A DNA stretch of 64,000 nucleotides from positions 434,001 through 498,000 of the forward strand of contig NZ_LGLW01000004.1 in the NCBI RefSeq assembly GCF_013620795.1, in the 5' to 3' direction. Each line of letters starts with the position of its first letter. Within the stretch, counting starts at the first letter, position 1. This DNA is from Pseudomonas sp. Q2-TVG4-2 (GTDB taxonomy: Bacteria; Pseudomonadota; Gammaproteobacteria; Pseudomonadales; Pseudomonadaceae). Shown one piece after another: positions 56,967 to 64,000 of the stretch. The notes beneath the pieces were generated by a model. The model had not been told where the DNA came from, did not search any database, and saw nothing but the letters and a program-made list of their open reading frames with translations. The translations under genes and the position numbers were made by a program.

Positions 56967-57386
56967 GACGTTCCTTATGAATGTACGCCGCAGGGCTGAC
57001 CAAGCGTGATGCCGTAGCTGAGTGGTCTCTGCTTCTGTTTGCGCCGGGTCATCCCGAAGCGTTTTTTCGAAGCAGATAATTCTTGCGAGGCTTAGAAAGC
57101 ACAGAATAGTAGTTCACGTAATAGTATAACGTCTACATTCTGTATGTTGTTGCAGGGCGAGCGGCTGCCGGAGCACCGCGGGGGACATTATTGAAAGCCG
57201 GAGGGTACGGAGACGTATGGCACTGGCTGGCATCCGCCGGTACTTAGCAGTGTTGAAGGCAACGCCGGTAGCGCCAGTTTGATCATCTTGGGGGCCGTTG
57301 GCGTTAGTTAATGAATGCACCCAAGGCACTTGACTGCCAAAGCATGCAACGCCCAGCGTTGGGTCGAGCCGCCCTCCGATAGAGCG
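56967..57386. other. Gene-free gap upstream of the OprD/ABC operon
   Basis: 420 bases between the binding-protein start and the EamA stop. The half nearest the operon holds the Zur-like palindrome with an overlapping -10-like TATACT (minus strand) and an AT-rich stretch at 57076-57150. The rest (57150-57386) shows nothing I recognise. Confidence 0.45.
57116..57132. promoter_or_regulatory. Zur-like operator upstream of the OprD/ABC operon
   Basis: ACGTAATAGTATAACGT is a 17-bp dyad with 7 of 8 arm positions symmetrical. Compared with the gammaproteobacterial Zur core TGTTATA-N-TATAACA it matches at 11 of 14 fixed positions. On the minus strand it overlaps a TATACT hexamer that would serve as the operon's -10, which fits repression. 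No strong -35 is visible. Confidence 0.5.
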
Positions 57387-58280
57387 TTAGCCCCGCCCCC
57401 TGTGCAACACCCTCGCCCCCTCTGCCACCAGCACCACGATTGCCAGCCAGATCGCGCCGTAGGTCAGCCACTGATCCGGCGCGATGCTTTCGCCGAGCAA
57501 TAGCGCCACCAGGACCAGCAGGACCGGCTCGACGTAGCTGAGCAGGCCGAACACGGCCAGGTTCAGGCGCTTGCCGGCAATGATCATCAATGCCAGTGCC
57601 AAAGCGCTGAGTGCGCCCAGCCCGACGATCAGCAGGAGCAGACGTGGACTCGCGACGAGCTGCTGCAGGGTGTCGGGATCGGCCAGGGCGAAGCTGGTGG
57701 CTACCGGCAGGCTGATGGCGAGGTCGATCCACAGGCCACCCAGGTTGGCGGTGCCGATCCAGCGGCGCAGGGCGAAGTAGCAGGGATAGCCGAGCGCGAC
57801 TGCCAACACTGGCCAGGACGGTGACGAGGCCAGCAACAGTTCATTGCCGACGCCTACCGCCGCGAAAAGACAGGCCAGCCGTTGCAGCCGGCTGATCGCC
57901 TCGCCAAAGAGCAGACGGCCGGTCAGTACCAGGGTCAGCGGTAGCAGGAAATAGCCGAGGGAGACATCCAGGCCATAGCCGTTGATTGGCGCCCACATGA
58001 ATAGCCAGAGCTGCAGGCTGACCAGCACCGAGGACAGCGGCAGTGCCAGCCAGAGCCGCGGTTCGGCCGGCACCCGCACGAGGATCTGGCGGACCTCACT
58101 CCAGCGGCCCAGGCCGAGCAAGAGCAAGGCCAGACACGGCGCGGTAAACAGGATGCGCCAACCGTATATCTGCTGGCCGTTCAACGGATCGAGAAGCGTG
58201 GTGTAGTAATACAACGTGGCGAACAGCACCGATGCTCCAAGCGAACTGGCCACTCCCGGCAGACTGTTCCGGCCTTCCAT
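57387..58280 (-). CDS. EamA/RarD-type transporter
   Basis: A 297-residue inner-membrane drug/metabolite transporter with about ten hydrophobic segments in two EamA repeats. The N-terminus (VASSLGASVLFATLYYYTTLLDPLNGQQIYGWRILF) resembles RarD-like members. Strands such as NGYGLDVSLGYFLLPLTLVL and LAVFGLLSYVEPVLLVLVALLLGESI mark the repeat ends. No substrate is indicated by its neighbours. It lies 60 bases upstream (in transcription order, downstream) of hrpA on the same strand. Confidence 0.88.
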   Translation of the reverse strand: MEGRNSLPGVASSLGASVLFATLYYYTTLLDPLNGQQIYGWRILFTAPCLALLLLGLGRWSEVRQILVRVPAEPRLWLALPLSSVLVSLQLWLFMWAPINGYGLDVSLGYFLLPLTLVLTGRLLFGEAISRLQRLACLFAAVGVGNELLLASSPSWPVLAVALGYPCYFALRRWIGTANLGGLWIDLAISLPVATSFALADPDTLQQLVASPRLLLLIVGLGALSALALALMIIAGKRLNLAVFGLLSYVEPVLLVLVALLLGESIAPDQWLTYGAIWLAIVVLVAEGARVLHRGRG

Positions 58281-58340
58281 ATAACTTCCTGGGGTTCTGA
58301 GGTTTCGGTGACGCGGACACCGTGACGTCGTGCCCGACCG

Positions 58341-61300
58341 TCAGGGCTCGACCTGATTCCACTGCTTGTTCAGTCGCTTGTCAGACACCGCCATCTTCGT
58401 TCCCAGCTGCTGGGCCCACAGCGATACGCGATATTCCTCCAGCATCCAGCGGTACGACATCAGCTCCGGGTCACGCTTGCCTTCCTGCAAATGTTTCTTC
58501 AGCCGCCCCTGGTACTGCTCCCAGTAACCACTTAACTCGCCGGACCAGACGCGATCACGCTGCAGCTGCGCGCCGATCTTTTCAAATCGCTGCTCGATCG
58601 CCTTGAGGTAGCGAGGGTATTCCTTCAGCCACTCGCCCGGGGTTTCGCGGACGAATCCGGGATACACCAGATTGGCCAGCTGCGCCTTGATGTCGTTGAG
58701 AGCGACCGCCTGAGCCAGGTCGATCTTGCCCTTGAAGCGCTTCTGCAGGCCATGCCAGAGCTTGAGAATCTCCAGTACCAGGCGTGACAGACGCTCCACA
58801 TGTGGCGTCCAGTCGCCGCGCTTGCGTTCGGCTAGGGCAGCCAAAGCGGCGCCATCGCGGGGTAGCTGAGCTTGACCCTCCAGCACACAACTGTCGAGAC
58901 TGGCCAACAGGATGTCCTCGACCAGCGCGTCTATCTTGCCCATGTCCCGGTACAGCAACGCCATCTCGGTCAGGCCCGGTAGCTTGTTGCGCAAGTACTT
59001 GGCCGGCTCGGCCAGCTGCTGCAGCAGCAGTCGCTGCAGCGCCCGACGATGCTGATAGTTGGCTTCGACCTGGGTCGGGAAGCGCCCCTCCTTGACCACG
59101 CCATTCTCTTCTACCAGTGCCGGGTAGACGGTCATCGAGAGCCCGGCCATCTTCGCCTGGGCCTTTTCCGCGACCTCGGCGAACGCCTTGGCCTCCACCG
59201 GTTTCTGTTCGGCTTTCTGCTGCGGAGGCGCCAGTGCGGCCTGGCTGGCCTCGTTGAAGCGCGCCGTGAGTTCGACGAGATCACGGCCTTCGCCAAGAAA
59301 CTTGCCGCGTGCGTCTACCACTTCGATGTTCATCTTCAGGTGGCTTTCCAGCCCCACTGCCGCTTCCGTCCAGGCCTCGTCCGGCACCCTGGCACCGGTC
59401 ATGCGCAGCAGCTCGCGGCCCAGCGCCTCCGGTAGCGATCCGTCGCCAAAGGTGACCTTGGATAGCGCCGCCTTGACGAAATCCGGCACCGGTACGAAGT
59501 TCTTGCGGATCGCCTTGGGCAGGTTGCGCACCAGCGCCACCGCCTTGGCTTCGATCAAGCCCGGCACCAACCAGTCGAGCCGTTCGCCACGCAACTGAGG
59601 CAGCAAGGGCGCCGGTACGCGCAAGGTCACGCCATCGCGCGGATGGTTGGGTTCGAAGTGGTATTCCAACGGCAGTTGCAGCTCGCCGATGCGCAGATGG
59701 TCGGGATACTGGGCCGCCGTGACTTCGCTGGCGTCGCGGGCCAGCACGTCTTCGTCGCGCATCATCAGCAACTTCGGATCTTTTGCGCTCTCGCGCTTGT
59801 ACCAAGTTTCGAAGCTGGCGGTCTGGTAGATGTCCTGCGGCAACCGTGCGTCGTAGTAGGCGAACAGCGTGTCTTCGTCGGCAATGATGTCGCGCCGACG
59901 AGCCTTGGCTTCCAGCTCGTCGAACAGCTCCAGCAACTCGCGGTTGGCGGTCAGCGCCTTGGCACGACTGTGCATCTCACCGCGCACCAGGCCCTCACGG
60001 ATGAACAGCGCACGCGCCGCCGACGGGTCGATGGGACCAAAATGCACCGGCCGGCGGGCGACGATGATCATGCCGTACAGGGTGACCTGTTCGAACGCTA
60101 CCACCTGGCCGCGCTTCTTCTCCCAGTGCGGCTCGAAGTGGTTGGTCTTGGTCAGGTGTTTGGCCAGTGGCTCGATCCAATCGGGTTCGACCTTCGCCAC
60201 CATGCGCGCGAACAGCTTGGTGGTTTCAACCAGTTCCGCGGCCATGATCCAGTTGGGCTTCTTGCGGCCAATGACGCTGGACGGATGGACCCAGAAGCGC
60301 CGTTGCCGGGCACCGAGAAAATCGCCCTCCTCAGTCTTGTGACCAGCCTGGCTAAGCAAACCGGAGAGGATCGCCTTATGCACCGCGGCGTAGCTCTTGG
60401 CCTTCTGCGCCGCTTCGCTGGCTTCGGTCTGCTGGGCGAGCTTGACGTTGACCTTTTTGTCGGTGGTGAGCGCAGGGGCGGCATTCGCGGGAGCAGGCTC
60501 TTCGTAGGAGCGAGCTTGCTCGCGAAGCTTTGCACCCGCCACCTGTTCGCGAGCAAGCTCGCTCCTACGGGGTTCGGCATTTGCCTTGTGCTCGGCACCC
60601 AGCTTCAACTCCCGCACGATCAGCGTCAGCTGCCGGTGGGCGTCCCGCCACTCGCGCAACCGTAGATAGTTGAGGAAGTTCTTCCGGCACCAAGTCCGCA
60701 GCGCGTTGGAGCCCAGCGCCTGGCGCTGCTCCTCGAAGCCGCGCCAGAGATTGATCAGCGCAGCGAAATCCGAGTCCGGGTCCTTCCACTGCGCGTGAGC
60801 CTGGTCGGCCTGCTGTTGGCGATCGGCTGGGCGCTCGCGCACATCCTGCACGGAAAGCGCACTGGCAACGATCAGCACCTCGGCGATGCTGCCCAGCTGC
60901 GCTGCTTCAAGCAGCATGCGTCCGAGCCGTGGGTCAACCGGCAGACGCGCCAGTTGCCGACCCAACGGGGTCAACCGGTTCTCGCGGTTGACCGCCGAGA
61001 GCTCCTGCAGCAGGTTGAAACCGTCGCTGATGGCCTTGCCGTCCGGCGGCTCGATAAAGGGGAAATCTTCGATCTGGCCGAGGCGCAGATGCAGCATCTG
61101 CAGGATCACCGCCGCGAGATTGGTACGCAGAATTTCCGGATCAGTGAACTCCGGTCGAGAGAGAAAATCCTCCTCGCTGTAGAGCCGAATGCAGATACCC
61201 GGCTCGACCCGCCCGCAACGGCCCTTGCGCTGGTTGGCGCTGGCCTGGGATACGGCCTCGATCGGCAGCCGCTGGACCTTGGCGCGGTAGCTGTAACGGC

Positions 61301-62450
61301 TGATGCGCGCGGTACCCGAATCGATCACGTAGCGGATGCCGGGCACGGTCAGCGAGGTCTCCGCGACGTTGGTCGCCAGCACAATCTTGCGTCCGGCCGC
61401 GGGCCGGAAGATCTTCTGTTGCTCGGCTGGGGTCAGCCGCGCATACAGCGGCAGCACCTCGGTGAAGCGCAGGTTCGCCTTGCGCAGCACCTCAGCAGCG
61501 TCGCGGATTTCCCGTTCGCCAGGCAAGAACACCAGCACATCGCCGGGGCGTTTGCCGATGCTCTTTTCATGGGCGTCGATTTCGTCCAGCGCGGCGAGGA
61601 TGCCCTGGTCGACGGTGAGGTCATCCTCGACACGGTTGCCGTCTTCGTCGACTTCTGCTGAAAGAGGCCGATACCAGGTTTCGACCGGATAGGTACGCCC
61701 CGACACTTCGACGATGGGCGCACCGTTGAAGTGTTCGGAGAAGCGCGCGAGGTCGATGGTCGCCGAGGTGATGATCACCTTCAGATCCGGGCGGCGCGGC
61801 AACAGGGTCTTGAGGTACCCGAGCAGAAAATCGATGTTGAGGCTGCGTTCGTGCGCCTCGTCGACGATGATGGTGTCGTACTTTTCCAGGAATCGATCAT
61901 GCTGGGTCTCGGCCAACAGAATGCCGTCGGTCATCAGCTTGATCAGCGAGCTTTCCTTGCTCTGATCCTCGAAGCGCACTTGATAACCCACCAGCTCACC
62001 CAGTGGCGTGCCGATTTCCTCGGCAACTCGGGTCGCGACACTGCGCGCGGCCAACCGACGCGGCTGGGTATGACCGATCAGCCCATGCACGCCGCGGCCG
62101 ATCTCCAGGCAGATCTTCGGCAGCTGAGTGGTCTTGCCCGAGCCGGTTTCGCCGGCAATCACCAACACCTGATGCTTTTCCAGCGCGGCCTTGATCTCCT
62201 CGCGCTTGGCGGCGATCGGCAGCTGGTCGTCGTAGCGCATGGTCGGCACGCTCTGCCGGCGCGCCTCGACCTTGGCCACCGAGGCCTGGAAGCGCTCGAC
62301 CCATTGGCTGAGCCGTGCTTCGTCGACTGCGTTTGCGCCCGACTTCTTGCGCAAGTCATGCAACTGGCGACGCAGGCGGTGACGGTCGGCGAACATCGCC
62401 TGGTCAAGGTTTTTCAACAGGGTGTCGATAGCGGGCGTTGCGTCGGTCAT
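58341..62450 (-). CDS. hrpA: ATP-dependent RNA helicase HrpA
   Basis: A DEAH-box helicase of 1369 residues, linked in E. coli to mRNA processing and rescue of stalled ribosomes. Domains: helical N-terminus (1-75); RecA1 with Walker A GETGSGKT at 100-107 and DEAH at 197-200; SATIDLARFS; RecA2 with QASANQRKGRCGR; then the HA2/OB and long DUF3418 C-terminal region. It is about 70 residues longer than E. coli HrpA. Part of the excess is residues about 628-650, encoded by an in-frame REP pair. ATG 62450 (MTDATPAIDTLL) is chosen; upstream in-frame residues are basic and non-conserved. Confidence 0.95.
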   Translation of the reverse strand: MTDATPAIDTLLKNLDQAMFADRHRLRRQLHDLRKKSGANAVDEARLSQWVERFQASVAKVEARRQSVPTMRYDDQLPIAAKREEIKAALEKHQVLVIAGETGSGKTTQLPKICLEIGRGVHGLIGHTQPRRLAARSVATRVAEEIGTPLGELVGYQVRFEDQSKESSLIKLMTDGILLAETQHDRFLEKYDTIIVDEAHERSLNIDFLLGYLKTLLPRRPDLKVIITSATIDLARFSEHFNGAPIVEVSGRTYPVETWYRPLSAEVDEDGNRVEDDLTVDQGILAALDEIDAHEKSIGKRPGDVLVFLPGEREIRDAAEVLRKANLRFTEVLPLYARLTPAEQQKIFRPAAGRKIVLATNVAETSLTVPGIRYVIDSGTARISRYSYRAKVQRLPIEAVSQASANQRKGRCGRVEPGICIRLYSEEDFLSRPEFTDPEILRTNLAAVILQMLHLRLGQIEDFPFIEPPDGKAISDGFNLLQELSAVNRENRLTPLGRQLARLPVDPRLGRMLLEAAQLGSIAEVLIVASALSVQDVRERPADRQQQADQAHAQWKDPDSDFAALINLWRGFEEQRQALGSNALRTWCRKNFLNYLRLREWRDAHRQLTLIVRELKLGAEHKANAEPRRSELAREQVAGAKLREQARSYEEPAPANAAPALTTDKKVNVKLAQQTEASEAAQKAKSYAAVHKAILSGLLSQAGHKTEEGDFLGARQRRFWVHPSSVIGRKKPNWIMAAELVETTKLFARMVAKVEPDWIEPLAKHLTKTNHFEPHWEKKRGQVVAFEQVTLYGMIIVARRPVHFGPIDPSAARALFIREGLVRGEMHSRAKALTANRELLELFDELEAKARRRDIIADEDTLFAYYDARLPQDIYQTASFETWYKRESAKDPKLLMMRDEDVLARDASEVTAAQYPDHLRIGELQLPLEYHFEPNHPRDGVTLRVPAPLLPQLRGERLDWLVPGLIEAKAVALVRNLPKAIRKNFVPVPDFVKAALSKVTFGDGSLPEALGRELLRMTGARVPDEAWTEAAVGLESHLKMNIEVVDARGKFLGEGRDLVELTARFNEASQAALAPPQQKAEQKPVEAKAFAEVAEKAQAKMAGLSMTVYPALVEENGVVKEGRFPTQVEANYQHRRALQRLLLQQLAEPAKYLRNKLPGLTEMALLYRDMGKIDALVEDILLASLDSCVLEGQAQLPRDGAALAALAERKRGDWTPHVERLSRLVLEILKLWHGLQKRFKGKIDLAQAVALNDIKAQLANLVYPGFVRETPGEWLKEYPRYLKAIEQRFEKIGAQLQRDRVWSGELSGYWEQYQGRLKKHLQEGKRDPELMSYRWMLEEYRVSLWAQQLGTKMAVSDKRLNKQWNQVEP
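60503..60569. repeat. Inverted pair of REP elements inside hrpA
   Basis: A 24-base unit beginning CGTAGGAGCGAGCTTGCTCG at 60503-60526 is followed, after 19 bases, by its exact reverse complement at 60546-60569. GTAGGAGCGAGCTTGCTCGC is the classical pseudomonad REP core and the head-to-head layout is a BIME-type doublet. Such elements normally lie between genes; here the pair sits in hrpA and leaves its frame open. Confidence 0.92.
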
Positions 62451-62546
62451 GGACAGCCGTAGGCGATTTCGTAAGGACCGCAATTGTCGCAGATTTGGCC
62501 GGCTGGCCGAAGGCGGATCAGGATGGGACGACCGACGAACGGAGAA

Positions 62547-62572
62547 CACCGCGCCGACGAGTCGGCGCGGTG
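62547..62572 (-). terminator. Stable hairpin after the M28 peptidase gene
   Basis: CACCGCGCCGAC and its exact complement GTCGGCGCGGTG flank GA, giving a 12-bp GC-rich stem that starts 10 bases past the peptidase stop. On the minus strand it is followed by TTCTCCG, so the T-run is poor; it may be terminator or 3'-end stabiliser. Confidence 0.6.
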
Positions 62573-62581
62573 GTTACACGC

Positions 62582-64000
62582 TTACTTGATCCAATGTCCC
62601 CAACGGGACCTCTCTTGAGCCTGCTGGATCCGCAGGGTGCCGATGCTCTGCTCCGCCGCCGCAGCGATCTGGTCATCAATCATCTTCGTCGACAGCGACA
62701 GCCAGCTGGTGGTGAAGGCCAGCGCATCGCCATGCAGTTCCAGCGCCTCGGTGGAGATATTGCCTAGGTCATCGCATTCGTTGTGATAGCACGGATCGTA
62801 AGGCTGGTTCGCCGCGCCGCCATAAAGCTGCGATTGTTCCACCGTCTTGATTCCCTCAGCGCCGGTGAACAGACCGCCAAACGCGATGCCGTCATCGAAG
62901 AACTGAGCGTAATCGGAGCGGAAGTCGATCTCCGTACCCTCCGACGGCGCATTGCGCAGCTGGAAGTAGGTACGGAACAGCCGTTCGATCGCGGCTGAAC
63001 CGGGCGGGCCCTGGAGGCCGAAATCCGATCCATCCCCGTCATAGATGAAGTTGGCGTAGTTCGGCGAACCGATCATATCGACGTTGAGGTACGCCTTGAT
63101 CTGCTGTTTTTCTTCCTCCGGCAGCTGAGTGACGTAGTAAGTCGAACCAACCAGACCGGACTCCTCGGCACCCCACCAGGCGAAGCGGACCTTGTTCAGC
63201 GGGTGCGCCTTGCTCATCAGTGTGGCCATTTCCAGCAAGGCGGCGCTACCCGAGCCGTTGTCGTTGATACCGGGCCCCTCGAATACCGAGTCCAGGTGCG
63301 CACCGACCATCACCACGTTGTCGGGATTGCCCCGGCGGGTTTCAGCCAGAACGTTGTAGGTCTCCGACTCTTCGCGAATCACATCGACGTTCATGCTCAG
63401 CTGTAGCCCTTCGGTCTGGGCCCAGGTCACGCCATTGTCGTAGGTGGCAAACATCACCGGAATGCCGCCCTCATACGTCTCACCGAGGGTTGCGACCATC
63501 AGACCCTTACGGTCCTCGGTGTCGCCCTGGTTGAAAATAACCGCACCGACCGCTCCGGCCGCAGCAGCGTTTTCCGCCTTATCCTCAAACGGGCAGGCGC
63601 CGCGCTGTATCAGCGCGATGGCCCCCGCAGGGAAACCGGCGAAATCGGCTGGCTCACATCCGCTGGTGGAGGTGTTTCCCAGGCCGGGCGCAAGATCCAC
63701 CGGCACCACCGCCGCCGTGACGTTACCCGGATCAGTCTGATCGGCATACGTGAAATCTTCCTCCCAGACGTACTGCACCGGTTGCGGCATCACGGCCGCC
63801 AGCGAGCCCGGCCCTACCGGGTAGAACGCCAGGAAAGGAAACGCCTGTACTCGGACTCGATAGCCGGCGCGTTCAAGCGTGGTGCGCACGTAATCGACCG
63901 AAGCCTGGTAGCCGGACTGTCCGGATGCCCGGTTACCGTCATTCAGGGTGGCGATGTCTTGCAGGTTCTCCAGATGCTTCATTACGTTACTGGCCTGCAG
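62582..64000 (-). CDS. Exported M28 aminopeptidase (PaAP-like), 5' truncated
   Basis: Zinc leucine-type aminopeptidase related to the secreted P. aeruginosa PaAP. The frame is open to base 64000 (LQASNV precedes the Met at 63982), so the signal sequence and propeptide start are outside the window. A protease-associated insert domain (about 65-195 from that Met; GAIALIQRGACPFEDKAENA) precedes the catalytic core. Metal ligands are visible: VGAHLDSV (His), GINDNGSGSAALLE (Asp), WWGAEESGLVGS (Glu-Glu), YLNVDMIGSP (Asp) and CYHNECDD (His, in a likely disulfide loop). The C-terminal tail after about 415 is where relatives are processed. Confidence 0.92.
   Translation of the reverse strand: MQASNVMKHLENLQDIATLNDGNRASGQSGYQASVDYVRTTLERAGYRVRVQAFPFLAFYPVGPGSLAAVMPQPVQYVWEEDFTYADQTDPGNVTAAVVPVDLAPGLGNTSTSGCEPADFAGFPAGAIALIQRGACPFEDKAENAAAAGAVGAVIFNQGDTEDRKGLMVATLGETYEGGIPVMFATYDNGVTWAQTEGLQLSMNVDVIREESETYNVLAETRRGNPDNVVMVGAHLDSVFEGPGINDNGSGSAALLEMATLMSKAHPLNKVRFAWWGAEESGLVGSTYYVTQLPEEEKQQIKAYLNVDMIGSPNYANFIYDGDGSDFGLQGPPGSAAIERLFRTYFQLRNAPSEGTEIDFRSDYAQFFDDGIAFGGLFTGAEGIKTVEQSQLYGGAANQPYDPCYHNECDDLGNISTEALELHGDALAFTTSWLSLSTKMIDDQIAAAAEQSIGTLRIQQAQERSRWGHWIK

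Overview
This window looks like chromosome from a Pseudomonas-type gammaproteobacterium, probably the Stutzerimonas (P. stutzeri) group. That assignment rests on high GC, pseudomonad families (OprD, OprO/P, an SbrIR-like sigma/anti-sigma pair, a PaAP-like peptidase, the pepA-holC-valS order) and a pseudomonad-type REP pair. It was made by eye, with no database search. I saw no tRNA, rRNA, CRISPR array, insertion sequence or prophage. Both ends cut genes: the 3' part of pepA at the left and the 5'-truncated M28 peptidase at the right.

Layout. 1-4.98 kb: pepA, holC, a conserved hypothetical and valS, closed by a strong terminator. 5.0-15.1 kb: a long leader and nhaD, a small winged-helix protein, a YbfB/YjiJ-type MFS carrier, rlmF, a GNAT enzyme, a second MFS carrier with a 40-codon membrane-protein ORF coupled to its stop codon, yejK, uppP, a GST-like protein and a GIY-YIG protein. 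15.1-22.8 kb: mltF, ybaK, metE, an ExoD-like protein, metR and a DUF482 protein. 22.8-28.9 kb: an OprO/P porin, a FabH-like enzyme of the beta-oxidation shunt type, small hypotheticals, then a di-heme peroxidase preceded by an OxyR-like site and followed by an ankyrin-repeat gene. 29.1-40.1 kb: an MFS exporter, a chemoreceptor, two alpha/beta hydrolases, an SLC13/TrkA-C permease, small acidic and lipoprotein genes, DUF445 and HIT. 40.1-46.5 kb: a GST preceded by interlocking inverted repeats, an ECF sigma/anti-sigma pair with a DUF3455 exported protein, YCII and VOC genes next to a gene remnant, a Mut7-C protein and a TSUP permease. 46.7-50.7 kb: rnz, then a TetR/SDR/HCCA-isomerase divergon with a clear operator, and another VOC protein. 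50.9-57.1 kb: a tightly coupled five-gene uptake operon (binding protein, two permeases, double ATPase, OprD porin) behind a Zur-like palindrome. 57.4-64 kb: an EamA transporter, hrpA carrying an in-frame REP pair, and the PaAP-like aminopeptidase.

Most genes are housekeeping or core pseudomonad genes. The most interesting signals are regulatory or structural: the Zur-like box on the OprD/ABC operon, the OxyR-like site on the peroxidase-ankyrin pair, the REP pair inside hrpA, the pseudoknot-like repeats before the 40.5 kb GST, and an SDR lacking two of its three catalytic residues. No wholly novel multi-gene system is evident; the Zur-like importer and the peroxidase-ankyrin unit are the best candidates for under-described biology.
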